A DNA stretch of 64,000 nucleotides from Turnera subulata (GCA_028386065.3 JAKUCV010002753.1:333287-397286); one strand, 5' to 3'; positions 39,086-52,757 are shown, numbered from the stretch's first letter. A program made the numbers and translations. Notes: generated by a model from the letters alone, not told the origin.

Positions 39086-42000
39086 ATGCGGCCATTCATG
39101 TCCACCTCCAAAGCACTCCGTTCCCTTGCAAAGCACAGAACCACCGCCGTAGTATCCGAACAGTTACTTACCTCTCCCCCAAAACCGGCCCACCAAATCC
39201 GACGGTTGAGTAGCATTGCCGGCCTCACTACGACGCCGTCCATCAACGGCCACAGAGAGTTCGGTTTCGCCTCCGGAAACGTCTACAACCGCGACGACAC
39301 TTTCGCGCAGCAGAAACGACGCTTTCTCGGCTGCGGAGATGGAGAGGAAGGCGGCGTTTTGTCCAAAGTCTACGAAGAGAAGCGGGTTATAGGGTGGGTA
39401 AATTCGTAATTAAAGGAGAACCGGAAGAGTGGATGATACGCGCGTAGCTGTAAACTAACGCGTTTTTGTTTTTTTTTTTTTTGTTTGAAGGTATTCGCCG
39501 GAGCAGTTATTCGATGTGGTTGCGGCGGTTGATTTGTACCATGGGTTCGTGCCGTGGTGCCAGAGATCGGATGTATTGAGACGTTATCCCGATGGGTCTT
39601 TTGATGCCGAGCTGGAGATTGGGTTCAAGTTTCTGGTGGAGAGTTACGTTTCTCATGTGGAATTGAAGAGACCCGAGTTTGTCAAGGTATTCCCTCTTCT
39701 CTCCCCTTTTTTTTTGGCCATATTCTGTTTTGTAGAAATGTTTTTTACTCCCTCGAGGCCCAAGAGATAGCAATCCTCGACATTCACTTATGTTTCAAAT
39801 TGCTACTCTGGACTAGATCAATATGTTGTTTCTTCGGTCAAATTGAAGATGTTGATGTTGTTGTTGTTGTTGTCAGCAGCAGTGGTGTATTGAAAATTTG
39901 AAATCTTTCCTCCATTGTTGATTGTACCTTTTGTTGTTTCTGTTCTGTTTCCAGACAACTGTGTCAGAGAGTACCCTCTTTGATCATCTCATAAACATTT
40001 GGGAATTCAAACCCGGCCCGGTTCCTGGATCTTGTGATGTTCACTTCTTCGTGGATTTTAAATTCCAGTCGCCTCTTTACAGACAGGTACCAAAGTACCA
40101 TCCATTCGCTTTCCATAATTAAATTTCATCTTTGAGTATCCTGAAATTTGAGATGTACCTCTTCCCATGATGTCATTAATGTAACTTACTTTTGGCTTAG
40201 CACATAATTTCTGTGAATTCACTCTATTTTTTGACATTTTATTAGTATGCACAACCTTGTCAAGTGCTTTTTCTTCTGTTTCAATGATCTGAAACACATT
40301 TGCCTATATCAGCCTTACAATAAAATCTAATATGGAAATCTCAGAGAGGTATTGAGTGGAATACATCTGCCCGTACTCTCTGTGGGCACTTTTAGAAAGG
40401 TGCTGAGTGGAGTAGAAGTGCTTGTACTAAGGATGGTTGTACGTGCGCACTTTTGGAGAGGTGTTGAGAGGAACAGACGTGCTTGTATCCTCTGTGCGGT
40501 TGTTTTTATCAAGGTTGTGAAATGAAAATAACTATCAAGCGTTATATACATGAAATATGGGTGAGGAGATACTTGTGGAAAACAAATGAAGGATGCATGC
40601 TTCTTGTAAATCAAATCTTCAGTTAAGCTGTGGAACAAAGTGTCACCTGGCGAACCACAGTTTTGAAGTGAAAAAGGTGTAAAAACTTTAAAAGTTCTGT
40701 TATCAGTCATTATTGTTTGGGCATGTGGATATATCCTTCCTGTTTAGGTCCATGCTGGGTTATATCAAACTGGCATGCGCAGTAACTCATGTTTGGGCTA
40801 TGCTGAAAAGTAAATATATGATGCAGAACTGATGTAGCAACTTTTCTCCTTAGAACATGAAAGGCGTATTTTATATTTTCCATTTGCATGCATTATTGTG
40901 ATGCATTTGGAATAATTCTATCATCCCTTGGCACTTCTGTGGTGTTGCACAAGATTGAATTAGAATTCATGTTTGCATCATGATAATTTGTAGTGTAGAC
41001 ATCCTTCCAAAATGTAATTGATTTTGCTGGTACACATATGTTAAGGCTCTTTTACTCCAGTGTCTTCATGAAGGCTAAGAAATCGATTGTGGCCTTGTCA
41101 AGTCAGACTTTTCTGTGGACTGTGTTGCTGAATGGTATACTCTGAAATAGCAAAAGTGTGATGGGACGTGCCATGCTTACCATTTTAGCTCCTTACCTGG
41201 TGATTGCGCACATATTTGTAGAGAAATGCCTTCTGTCACCCCCCAAAAAATATCTTATGAGCTTGTGGCGCTTTGGATTTTTCTCTCAATTTTTCTATCT
41301 AATAGTTTGATTATAGGTAATGGTTGCAGAATTATCATATCGAGACAATTTTACAAACTGCATTCTAAAATGCTAAGTTAGAATCCTTTCTTGCATGTAA
41401 CAAACATGCACACTATGGCATGTCCTCAGATACCTGTTTTCTATTGCATCTTCTGCTTATTGTGCTGATTCCTTCAAAAATAAAATAAGAAATGCTAAGT
41501 TAGAATCCTTTCTCTTTTTTGGTTTCCTTTCTGTTGCCGAATGCAACTTGTGTGAACAAGTAGTTACATGTTTAATGCTTGCAACAAATCATTAAAAATT
41601 AGTGAAATTAAAAAATCCAGTGTATATGGATTATATCAGATTTGAAGGTCAATCTTCCTTCAACATTTTTGTTGTTATACTAGATTCTTTACTAGAAGCT
41701 TTTATCTTGAGGTTGTCTCTTAAGAGAACATCTTACTTGCCTAGATTTGCTCACTAGTTAATAGCAACTATAATCATGTGTGCTTTATGAAAGTTGACTG
41801 TCTGTAGTATGCCGTAACGCGTCTTGTGCAACCATTGAGAAGCATTTTCCTGCACATTGCAGTATTCTTCACTCCTTGCCTGCTTTCAACATGTGATATG
41901 GAATGAAGTTTATTGCTCTCTGGTCTATCTTGATTAATTTACTTGTTTTTTTCTATGAATATTTAATTTTGATTTCCCTCTGGTTTCTCTTGATTAATTG

Positions 42001-42806
42001 TCTTATTTTTCTTCTCATTGCTATTTCAGCTAATTAAATTAGTTGCCAACCCCATATATATACTTTATTCTCACTTCTACTTTCAGTTGCATGCTGATGC
42101 TTCAGAAACTTATGTCATTGCAATTGTGCTGCCTTACCATAGTTCCACCTAACATCTGCGTATTGATAAAAAGACTTATATTTTGGACTTCTGGTGCATT
42201 GCTTAATCATGCCCCTAAAAAAGCAAGTTAAGCAGCTTGAATGTTTTTGAGGTTTGCCAATGTTTTTGTTTTGGATTCCCGAAGCCTAATGTGAAGGAAA
42301 TGTCAGGTTTTGGAGCTCCAAATGATGTGGTAGACCTGCAAATTGCTTGGGTTTGTCTGCAGTTAAGAAATGTTATGTATAGAAATGACTCTTTGTTATA
42401 GATATTGGTACTTTGGTATCTTGATTTGGTGCGCTAAATACTTTAAAGATTTGCATGCAAATTATGATTTCAGTAAAAACCGGAAGGAAATTTCTAAAGG
42501 TAGATTTAGCTTGAATAATAGGTGTTCTAATTCCAGATGATTATTTTACTTGCATCTCAAAATTAGTCACCACTCAACATGAATTTAAATTTGAATGTAG
42601 AAACTTCAACTTTTGCAGTCATTTTGAATTCTGCAATTCACTGATTCTAGCATCTTGATGTGGTAATGGCTTTTGTTTGATAGGTGGCCTCAGTGTTTTT
42701 CAAGGAGGTGGTCTCTCGACTGGTTGGTGCATTCACTGACCGCTGTCGTTTAATATATGGACCGGGGGTACCCGTTCTTGAGAATGCCTACGGGCAGAAA
42801 GCATAG
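39086..42806 (+). CDS. COQ10: Coenzyme Q-binding protein COQ10, START/polyketide-cyclase domain, mitochondrial
   Basis: Lipid-binding chaperone that helps coenzyme Q function in the mitochondrial respiratory chain. Exons 39086-39393, 39491-39686, 39955-40086 and 42684-42806; 252 residues. The N-terminal ~95 residues are Ser/Arg/Thr-rich with few acids (MRPFMSTSKALRSLAK...), as expected of a mitochondrial presequence. The START-like domain begins at KVYEEKRVIGYSPEQLFDVVAAVDLYHGFVPWCQRS (canonical opening of COQ10), continues through LEIGFKFLVESYVSHV and ends FFKEVVSRLVGAFTDRC. ATG 39086 is used; a second in-frame ATG follows four codons later. Intron 3 is 2.6 kb, far longer than the others, and no gene or complete transposon was seen in it. 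Complete and probably functional. Confidence 0.92.
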
Positions 42807-45663
42807 AAAGCTATGTGGATGCAAACCTACAGCCTGAAGTCCTTGGGGATCGAATGAACAGTCTCGCCATATCTTCTGGGTGGATTTTGTTTTTATGCTG
42901 CCCAGGCCGTTGATCTCTTCCCTGATTGTAATTCAAAGCTTCAAAATGTCTCCTTTTGCCGCATTTGGCACCATTATCTCCTTCCCCTTTTGTTTAGCAT
43001 TTATAATCAATTTAGTCACCCTTGGTTGTATTCTATGTATAACTGGATATGTCCTTAACAAACACTTGCTCAGAAAGCATGAAAGATTAGCACGATACAG
43101 TGTTGAAGCTAACAAAAACAAGCTTTTATTCTAAGCCTTATGACTTACACGAGCAGTTGGGCATCGAGGATTCGCTACAAATTAGTGGGCTGTGATATTT
43201 CTTCGTTGAATTGTCATTAGAGAATCAAGATGTCACAGAAATATATGTTCGCCGATTAACAAATCCATGACTATTTTGTGTATGCGTGCCTGCGCCGTCT
43301 GCTTTCCTTCAGCTCACGAACATATACCCGCGGCAGATCCCTCTACACTACACTTCCTCGGGTTTGGTTTATGATGTTGATACAATCATGCCTGAAACTG
43401 TGGTTCCAAGCCGCAATATGTGCATGATGACAAGCACAAGTCAAGACTCAAAACGCGATGTGCATTGGTTTGTCGATCAAGGATGTATTGTGCTAATGAA
43501 GGGTCCTCCCTCACAAATCCTAGTACAGGACCCTAAAAATCACAGATGGTCGTGTTTTTTCCGTGACATGTCGCTCATGATTTTATGGACAGGAAAATTT
43601 TTGATGAGATCATTCTCAGCCCTCAACTTTCCAATACTATAATTACAAGGCGTGAGTATCTTTCAATAATTACAAAGTGACCGTAATTGTACTCTAGTTT
43701 TAGTTGCCTGGTGTTTCCGAGCTATAAACTTCTTCATAGATGGGCCTCAAACAGAATCTTGGGCGTACTTAATTAGACGCAAATTTTCCATTAGGAATAT
43801 CCTGTCTCGTAGTTTAAAAAAATCAAGTCATGTTCTTATTATTAGTTTGTAACATTATTTTCAGCGTCTGTAAGTTTTTGAATTGGATGGTTTGGATGCA
43901 CTTGACGCTAACATTATCAGTATGATACGACAAGTCCAGTTTGAAAGCCCGAGCCGAAAGACCTCTGAGTTACCATCAATCTATGATCTTGGATAGACCT
44001 TAGACGGGTACTCAGTTCTCTCTCCATTACATTATTCTTGGTTTGGTGGATATTATAATGACTTGATTGTTATTGGAGTGTCCCGATCCACAAATCCTGA
44101 GTTTTCCGGCTCAGTTGCTCAGTTTATTTTGCAGGTTACCGATTGGGTGACACATGGAGATTAACTTCCACCATCATGTACGTACATTCTTATACAAGTG
44201 TGGTTTGGATGCATATCATATCATATTGAGGCTGCTTTTACATAAAGTGTCATCCCTTTGAAGCAAGATTGCAGCTGTATTATCTCGATTCACTTTTGCA
44301 AAATGAATGAAGAAAGAAATACCACAGAGATGCATTGGCATGTCTCCAGCCAGTGATTTTGTTTTCGTGCAAAGGATGTACATGCACCGTCCTTATCAGA
44401 TATCACCCTGTTCTAAAAGCTTGGATAATTAAGCGGAGGAAAGCGGCTTGGCATTGAGAAAGAGTAGCAGTAATGGATGACAGAGCATAAAAATAGAATC
44501 AAGAAAATGACAAGTCGAGTTTGACAAAGCAGATAGTAGCAGACTGATCTCCATCATCATCATGGAAAAGAGGCTTTGGCCAAATGTTTCTATTTTGATA
44601 TATATGTACGTTGTCAGTTGTCACCAAATGTTGCTATCACTTTTAATTGTCACCATTGACGGACTGCAAGAGCCCAAAGAAATCTCCTTCATTCATCCCC
44701 AATTGCAGCAATGATCAGCTTGTTAACATCTACTTGGCCAAAACCTAATCTTTTGGCCATTATCTTGTTGATTTAAGAGGAGTGAGGTCTTGACTTCAAG
44801 TCCCACTTTCAACATCAATTAGTATAAAAGAAAAAGTAAAAATGATAGTATGCATAAGAGCATGTAATGCTAAGTGTTGAAGGTTGTCCTGAGTATGTGA
44901 AGATTCCAACTTTGAGTTTGTATTTTCCCAAACAAAAAAAAAAAGAAAAATTAACAGCATATGTGTTTTTAATGCATGTCTAGTGTGCCATTAATATAAT
45001 GCTTCATTTAATTTAGAGTAGCTATCAAAATGAAGCGAGTTCGCATGTTTATTAATGTTTATCAGATAATTGGTAGACTATATTTTTGAGTTGTATAAAT
45101 AGCTACTGATTTCTAGTGGATTGTATGTGGAAAAATCATTAATTTTCCCATCCCTATGCGTATTTTTAGTATTTAGTGGCGTTGTTGGTGCTCTTTGTGT
45201 TTTCTGAAAATTCTCAGAATTTATGTAAGTGCCTTCCACCAAATCTGCCCATAGTTTCTGCTGTCCTATTTCCAACGGAAAGCCACAGGGAGTGGAACGG
45301 AGTACTTGAGGTCGATAGTGCCCGATTCTGGAAGAGTCAATTCTATAGAGTCTAAGAGCTGAGACCAAATACAAAGAATGACTAGCAGAACAGAATGGTT
45401 CAGCAAAACCTATAGGCTGTAAAAACTTTGTGAGGCTTGTTGCTTGCAAAACCTATGGGCTATAAAATTTGGCTTTTAAGCCATGTCTCTGGGTACATGA
45501 ATGTAAGTTATATGATGACTCACTCAAACATTGATAGGGATTCTTACAAGTTACAAAACTTACCTACAAGAATATCATATTCAAGATTATTACGATTTAC
45601 AAGCATTTATTTTCGCAGTTGCTCACTGCATGCATTAAGTTAAATAAGACCAATGTTGAAGAT
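42807..45663. other. Intergenic after COQ10
   Basis: Open frames at 42880-43134, 43286-43642 and minus-strand 45078-45449 have no recognisable family and are not called. A near-repeat of GCAAAACCTATRGGCT occurs at about 45403 and 45447. Confidence 0.5.
45659..45663. repeat. Left target-site duplication AAGAT
   Basis: AAGAT directly precedes the first LTR and recurs directly after the third LTR at 48873-48877. Confidence 0.85.
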
Positions 45664-45991
45664 TGTTGAATATGTGTGACTTTGACACTTTAGAAATTAT
45701 CTAGAAGTGGTCAAGTCTGTTTATTGTTTAAGCTAAAAGTTATGGCCACTACTTTGTTACACTAATAGTGGTTGATTGTTATGTTAGTGGGTTACTAATA
45801 CGTTAGTGGCCTAATTACTAAGAAAGAGGCTTAGTGGCTTATAGTAAGCTGTTAGGAGTTATGCTTATAAATATGTAATTCACTGATTAAAGAAAATGGA
45901 TTAAGTTTCATGAGGAATTAAGTCCAACATAACTTCATTTCAATATGTCTTCTCCTGCTCTCCTCCTCCTCCTTTTTTTAAAAAACCAACA
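45664..45991 (+). repeat. LTR 1 of the copia-type array
   Basis: TGTTGAATATGTGTG...AACCAACA, with TGTTG/CAACA inverted ends and a TATAAATA-like box near 45868. Confidence 0.88.
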
Positions 45992-45994
45992 AAG

Positions 45995-46006
45995 TGGTAG
46001 CGGAGC
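45995..46006 (+). other. Primer-binding-site-like sequence of the copia-type array
   Basis: TGGTAGCGGAGC, three bases after LTR 1; repeated after LTR 2 (47438-47449). It differs from the initiator-Met PBS at three positions but is identical to that of the gypsy element at 6134-6145. Confidence 0.6.
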
Positions 46007-46439
46007 GCTTAATGTTCTTGAGGGACCTAAGAGGTTAGTAAGAAAATACCAAAGCACCTAAACACCAATAAAGAGTGTCTGCAGAAAATTTCAAATCAAG
46101 CAGTCTTCTTATATGAAAATTCATTCGCTCAAACAAATGGGCAATGAAAATGAAGATACATCTACAAGCTGAAGATTGTGGGAAGCCATTGAAGGAGGAT
46201 TTGAGCCAGAGTTGCAAGAAAATCAAAATAGTGGCACAAATGAAGTGAAGTCCCACAAGGAGAACGACATGAAAATGTACAAGGTAATGTCAATCTTGTT
46301 TGCAACAGTTCCTGAAATGAGGATACATCTACAAGTTGAAGATTATAGGAAGCCATTGAAGGGATTTGAGCCAGAGTTGCAAGAAAATCAAAACAGTGGC
46401 ACAAATAAAGTCCTACAAGGAGAACAATATGAAGATGTA

Positions 46440-46740
46440 CAAGAAAAGTTGGCTTAAGAGATATGGGACTACCTACGATGGAGTACCATGAAGATGACAA
46501 AGCCAAGTATGTTCAAATTCTGACGTGTAGCGAATTTGAAATTCAGCAATGGCTAAAAATGTCAGGAAGTATGCACACAGACTTGAAGAGAATTTAACCA
46601 AAGTAAAGTTGCTTGGTAAAGAAGTGCTTTGACAAGAAAATTCTGGAGAAAATTCTGGTTACCTTACCAGAAAGGTATGAAGCTAAAATTTTTGGCTAAT
46701 GTGTCAGCTAATGAGGTGGCTCTTTACGAGCTCAAGAACA
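46440..46740 (+). pseudogene. GAG remnant of copia-type element (first internal copy)
   Basis: Pieces in different frames resemble a copia UBN2-type GAG: SVRKYAHRLEEN/LLGKEVL-like and KILVTLPERYEA, then stops. A parallel copy lies in the second internal region near 47880-48180. No protease, integrase or RT. Confidence 0.5.
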
Positions 46741-47105
46741 ACGAAGAATGATCAGGCATAAAAAAATGGTGAAGGTGTATTGTTTGCTGCTGCTCTTCAA
46801 GAAAAAAGGTAAGGATCAAAAGAGAAAATTTTTCAGAAGAATTCTAACAAATTTTTTTGAAAGTTTGAAGAGGGATGGTCCATCTTCTAACTGCCGACAC
46901 GAGGAGAAGGGAGTTCGTAGCAGTGACAAATGAATGATGCCAAAATTGTTGAGCAAGGGAAGGACGAGTTTTTTTGTCTGTGGCAACATCAGAAGCCAAC
47001 GTTATATGACGAAAGCAACATCAAAGTGAAAAAAGAATGTTGCAATGTCAAAGTCAAGGAGGAGAACTCAAGAGGGAATGAAGCAGTATCAAAGTCAAGG
47101 AGGAG

Positions 47106-47434
47106 TGTTGAATATGTGTGACTTTGACACTTTAGAAATTATCTAGAAGTGGTCAAGTCTGTTTATTGTTTATGCTAAAAGTTATGACCACTACTTTGTT
47201 ACACTATTAGTGGTTGGTTGTTATGTTAGTAGGTTACTAATACGTTAGTGGCCTAATTACTAGGAAAGAGGCTTAGTGGCTCATAGTAAGCTGTTAGGAG
47301 TTATGCTTATAGATATGTAATTCATTGATTAAAGAAAATGGATTAAGTTTCATGCAGGAATTTAGTCCCACATAACTTCATTCCAATATGTCTTCTCCTG
47401 GTCTCCTCCTCCTCCTTTTTTTAAAAAACCAACA
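47106..47434 (+). repeat. LTR 2 (middle) of the copia-type array
   Basis: Same sequence as LTR 1 with scattered substitutions; it serves as 3' LTR of the first unit and 5' LTR of the second. Confidence 0.88.
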
Positions 47435-48525
47435 AAGTGGTAGCGGAGCGCTTAATGTTCTTGAGGGACCTGAGAGGTTAGTAAGAAAATACCAAAACAC
47501 CTAAACACCAACAAAGAGTGTCTGCAGAAAATTTCAAATCAAGCGGTCTTCTTATATGAAAATACATTGGCTCAAATGAATGGGCAGTGAAAATGAAGAT
47601 ACATCTACAAGCTGAAGATTGTGGGAAGCCATTGAAGGAGGATTTGAGCCAGAGTTGCAAGAAAATCAAAATAGTGGCACAAATGAAGTGAAGTCCCACA
47701 TGGAGAACAGCATGAAGATGTACAAGGTAATGTCAGTCTTGTTTGCAACAGTTCCTGAAATGAGGATACATCTACAAGTTGAAGATTGTGGGAAGCCATT
47801 GAAGGGGATTTGAGCCAGAGTTGCAAGAAAATCAAAACAGTGGCACAAATAAAGTCCTACAAGGAGAACAACATGAAGATGTACAAGAAAAGTTGGCTTA
47901 AGAGATATGGGACTACCTACGATGGAGTACCATGAAGATGACAAAGCCAAGTATGTTCAAATTCTGACGTGTAGGGAATTTGAAATTCAGCAATGGCTGA
48001 AAATGTCAGGAAGTATGCATACAGACTTGAAGAGATTTTAAACAAAGTGAAGTTGCTTGGTAAAGAAGTGCTTTGACAAGAAAATTCTGGTTACCTTACC
48101 AGAAAGGTATGAAGCTAAAATTTTTGGCTAATATGTCAGCTAATGAGGTGGCTCTTTACGAGCTCAAGAACAACGAAGAATGATCAGGCATAAAAAAATG
48201 GTGAAGGTGTATTGTTTGCTGCTGCTCTTCAAGAAAAAAGGTAAGGATCAAAAGAGAAAATTTTTCAGAAGAATTCTAACAAATTTTTTGAAAGTTTGAA
48301 GAGGGATGGTCCATCTTCTAAATGCCGACACCAGGAGAAGGGAGTTCGTAGCAGCCACAAATGAATTGTTGAGCAAAGGAAGGAGGAGTTTTTTTGTCTG
48401 TGGCAACATGAGAAGCCAACGTTATATGACGAAAGCAACATCAAAGTGAAAAAGGAATGTTGCAATATCAAAGTCAAGGAGAAGAACTCAAGAGGGAATG
48501 AAGCAGTATCAAAGTCAAGGAGGAA

Positions 48526-48872
48526 TGTTGAATATGTGTGACTTTGACACTTTAGAAATTATCTAGAAGTGGTCAAGCCTGTTTATTATTTAAGCTAAAA
48601 GTTATGACCATTACTTTGTTACACTATTAGTGGTTGGTTGTTATATTAGTGGGTTACTAATACGTTAGTGGCCTAATTACTAGGAAAGTGGCTTAGTGGG
48701 TTATACTAAGCTGTTAGAGTTTATGCTTATAAATATGTAATTTATTGATGGAAGAAAATGGATTTGATTCACCACGGTGGATTTGATTCCTATAGTGGAT
48801 TATATCCCAGATATGAATTCCATCCTAATATGTCATGTCTTCTCCTCCTCCTCCTCCTAAAAAAAACCAACA
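48526..48872 (+). repeat. LTR 3 of the copia-type array
   Basis: Same family with a slightly different 3' half (extra GATTTGATTC-containing segment), ending AACCAACA before AAGAT. Confidence 0.88.
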
Positions 48873-48877
48873 AAGAT

Positions 48878-50777
48878 GCTTACGCTCATATTCAAAATGC
48901 AAGAGTTTATCCTAAGGGGTTGGCACTTGTGAACTTCATTCAAATCCAAACAGTTAAGTGAGAACATGATACCACTACCTATTAACAGTACATCGAGCAC
49001 ATATCATTTCCTTGGTAACAGCAACGTTCCAAATATCTCAAGACCAAAAAGCCAGGAGAAGACATCATCAAGAGTACGTCTATTTAAAGTACAACTTAGG
49101 AGAATGATTGTAAAAAGATTAGCTTATCGGTGGAAGCGGTAAGAGATGTCATGATCTTGACCGATGGCCATGTAAGATGCTAAATCTTGTTAGATTCCCA
49201 TTTACCTCACCACAATAGCCAATAATTCATTCACTTTTGGGGATACTACAGCTGGAAATTGTGATGTGGCATGATGAAAGTTCAATGTAGGTCCTCCTCA
49301 GGATCATCTCATTGGTTGCAGGGTGATGATTAGATGCGGATATTAATCAGCATTCATCTTCAACCACAATTTTTTGAGAGCCATGGTTATGATGAACAGC
49401 TAGCTATAGAATCTCGATCTCCCTTTTTTCACTGATCGATTGATCATGGAGTCACTGTCTGCCGTATGTAACAAAATTATAAAGCAAACTGCTTTTGCTT
49501 TATCTTTTTCACCCTCTTATCATTTCCTTGCATTTGTCAACCTATGATTTAGTAACAGCTTAGTCAATGTTTTTGTGCATTTAACATAGTACTAGTACTA
49601 AGGTAGTAATCCAAAATGTTCTAGTATTGTTTCAATTGCCATTTGACAAGCTCAGGGACATCTTCATTGAACAGCTATCATTTCCCTGCACAGTTAAAAT
49701 CCAGGTCTTGATTTTGTTTGTTTGTGTCTCGCATGCATGAAGCTAGATTTTAGAAGAATATTCTACTAAGAGAGAATGCAGGAGGTTGCAATGTATATAG
49801 GAGCCACTTTCTTGTTTGTTCTTGTTGACAGTTTTATTCATGCATGTGTACTGTACTGTAAAAGAGATTTGGAGATTAACATTAAGAGAAAAAAAGGGTT
49901 GGAGATATATAGTGTGGGTCGATCGACAGGATCTTGGATAGAAAGATAAGCATATGCATATTTGTCTCAATTTGGAACGGAAAGAATGGACCTTAACTTT
50001 ATAAAGGGTCAAAAAGAATTAATCCATGAATATTCTCTCCTTTTTGATCATCTTTACTTTAATAGATCTCTATTTTCTGTACGTATCTTTTGACCTTGTC
50101 GACATTAGCGGATTGCTCAAGTTCCGGAAAACTGGCCATGGTACGTGAGAAAAGCCATAGTTCTGGGGCACTAGTTAAGGTTGTATAACGACAGTACTGC
50201 AAGGGCAAACCCATATGAATTTGCATGCTTATGAATTGATATGATTGGTATACTTGGATCGTATGATATTTGCATTTTCAGGGTTATAGTTAGGGAAAAT
50301 GATGTCATGGCTAGGGGGACAGTATTATCTTGCCGCTATTAGGTTGAGCATTGTTTAGTAAATTACTTGTGAGCTCGACTTTGGATTACACATGATGCAG
50401 AAGAGCATTCTCTCCATTTCATCTGGAGAAAACATGATGGAATAAAATTTCGAACTAGTGAGCTCGAGTTGGTACGATAATAATGCAAACCACCAAATCA
50501 AACACTACTATATAATATAGAATCTAGGGAATTTGCAGGGCCACCCTTACCGATGATACTAATGAAATGATGCACTCTTGCTTGCAAGTAGCTAGCTAGT
50601 TAAAGAAAAAAAAAAAAGAGCAAGGCTTTCTCTCTTTCCTTCTTGATCAAGAGTCAAGAGAGATAGAACAAACCATGACGTACTTTCTTTGTGCCTCTTG
50701 ACGTGAGCAGACAGATAGAATCTTGCTGATGTTGATTTTCTAATTTTGTCGAAAATCTAGCTAATGTTTATAAACTA
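48878..50777. other. Intergenic, nothing recognised
   Basis: AT-rich sequence with only short open frames; no family, repeat or RNA gene seen. Confidence 0.55.
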
Positions 50778-50779
50778 TA

Positions 50780-51355
50780 CTCCCTCGGTTTCAATATAAT
50801 TGTGGTTCTAGGTTATGGCACAATAATTAAGAAATGTAATAATTTATCTTGATACCAACAAATTTATCTTAAAGGATCTAAAGTATCTTTTAATAAAAAT
50901 ACAAATTTTTATAACCTATGTTCTAGGTTTTATGTTCTAGAGTCCCATTTTTTCTCCCAGTCAATCCAAATCAGCCAAAGGTTTTATCCCAACAATAATT
51001 AATCTAAAAAAAATTGTTCATATCTACCGAAGAATTAAATGCTGCAGCTATCTCTAGCGTCATTGGTTTTCTTCCATATCTCTGGTCATAGTTGCTTCTT
51101 AATGAGTAGTTGCCTGTCAAATCCTCCTCATATGGAATGAATAATGAACAAGGATAGTAATCTTTAATTTAAGATCGCAATAATTACCTAAGTACTAGCT
51201 AGGTTGTTAGGGAGTAGTAGTTAGGTTGTTAGAGACTTTAATTAATAGGGATAAATTGGAAAAAAAATCTGACATACATTAATTATTGCAAAATGTCAAT
51301 TAATATGAAAAAAATAAAAAAACTTAGAACGACAGTGATATTGAAACGGAGGGAG
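50780..51355. mobile_element. Stowaway-like MITE (Tc1/mariner)
   Basis: Left end CTCCCTCGGTTTCAATATAA and right end TATTGAAACGGAGGGAG are inverted copies, each flanked by TA (50778-50779, 51356-51357). CTCCCTCCGTTT is the classic Stowaway terminus. At 576 bp it is longer than most; no transposase. Confidence 0.85.
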
Positions 51356-51357
51356 TA

Positions 51358-52318
51358 CATACATGCAAGCTCAAATAAAAATATATTCAGAAACCCCAAG
51401 ATTCATGAAAGGGATGCGAAACATATAGGTCCCCATAGCCTCTTTTATTCTTTTATTATCTGTACGAAATGAAATCCAGACATACCAATTTTACAACAAG
51501 AGTTGGTAAAACTCATCTCATATTATAAACACTCTAAAATCACATTGATTGAGCATAATACATTCTCACGAAAGAAGAGGCTAACACTATTCATCGTTTC
51601 TCTTCTCTTGTCACTATTCAATTTTTCTGAGCCTTGATTTCTTTGAATACAATAGGATGTTAGGAAAGATTGGTTTCGATATTTCTATTTTGAACTATGG
51701 ATCCTTAATTGTTTTGTAGATAGATTGCAACTATTATCAGTTCTTCCTAGAGTAATCTAGACAACACTTCATGTTTCTAAAATTTATATGACCCTGAAGG
51801 TCACTACTCATACTTAACCAGGTAATTATTTCAAATAGTTGGTGAACGCGTGATGATAGAATAAATATCACTTTTCTGTAAAAAATAAGACAGTAAATAT
51901 CATTTCATCAGTTAAGTGAGTTGTATATAAAGAACGGCAAAAAAACTATAACAGGCCTATAAGTGAGTTTAGGTGGCAAATTGTCGAAAAAGTGCCTCAT
52001 TTGTTTTTGAACTAAAGTTCAAGTAGTGATTTGTTTTTTAACTAAAGTTAGCTAGGGAGCAAATTGTCGGGAAAAAGAGTTTAGATGGTGAGTTTTTTTG
52101 GCAACTAAAATTCATGGGGGTAAAATATAATTAACCCGTGAGTAAATACTTTGAGAATGTACGGACTGTGCAAGTCACTAAAAATTGCTTATGTGGAGTA
52201 GACATTATACACTTGTGTTGGCCCATCCTTTTGGATTTGGTAGGATCTTATTTGAACAACCACTGTAAGCTTGCAACGACATCCATAGGATTAGAGCCGC
52301 TAAGGAGCGATTCGGCCC
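51358..52318. other. Intergenic between two MITEs
   Basis: No gene recognised. Around 51960-52110 the phrase GCAAATTGTCG plus AACTAAAGTT is repeated in degenerate form, possibly a worn repeat. Confidence 0.45.
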
Positions 52319-52328
52319 AACAAATTTA

Positions 52329-52757
52329 GGGTTAAACACTTTTTATATACCTATAATTTTTTTTTCGTGAGGAGCTTATATCTCGGAATTTGTATGCCTT
52401 TTTTATGTATTCTGAGTTTCAATTTTGTCCTTTTTGTACATTTCAGACAACATAAGAGATGATGTGGCCACCTGTTCGAGTCCACTTTATACGTGTTGCA
52501 ATCCTATTAGCGCTACATGGATAAAATTATGGATCCCACCTTATTTATCAAATATTCTAGTTTGTGGGTTCCACAAAATTTTCACTTGACATCGTGCCAC
52601 GTGTCAAATTGACCAGGACAGATGGCCATATCTTCACCCGGACTAACCGAGATACACAAAAATTGAAACTCAAAATACATAAAAATGATACAAAATTTCC
52701 AGAAGAACCCATGAGGACAAAATAGAAACTCTAGGTATATAAAAAGGTATTTAACCC
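52329..52757. mobile_element. MULE-like MITE with long TIRs
   Basis: Ends GGGTTAAACACTTTTTATAT and, reversed, GGGTTAAATACCTTTTTATA; similarity continues inward through TATGTATTYTGAGTTTCAAT. The ten-base AACAAATTTA flanks both sides (52319-52328 and 52758-52767), fitting a Mutator-type insertion. 429 bp, no coding. Confidence 0.8.

Larger units (their letters stand above)
45664..48872 (+). mobile_element. Copia-type non-autonomous LTR array: LTR-internal-LTR-internal-LTR
   Basis: Three LTRs (45664-45991, 47106-47434, 48526-48872) alternate with two internal regions (45992-47105, 47435-48525). The whole array is flanked by the five-base duplication AAGAT (45659-45663 and 48873-48877), so it entered as one element and expanded by unequal LTR recombination. 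Each internal region has a PBS-like TGGTAGCGGAGC three bases after the LTR and a PPT (AAGGAGGAG or AAGGAGGAA) before the next LTR. Coding remnants resemble a copia GAG (…KILVTLPERYEA near 46640-46680), broken by stops and lacking pol. Within each internal region a ~90-bp block (around 46155 and 46320) is repeated. Confidence 0.88.

Noticed and set aside
43286..43642. 118-codon frame after COQ10
   Set aside because: No recognisable motif and no supporting promoter or neighbours; could be chance in AT-balanced sequence.
45078..45449. 123-codon minus-strand frame
   Set aside because: Repeat-like sequence without a recognised family; not supported as a gene.
46035..47950. Minus-strand frames within the copia-type array
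   Set aside because: Shadows of the plus-strand GAG-derived repeats, duplicated in both internal copies.
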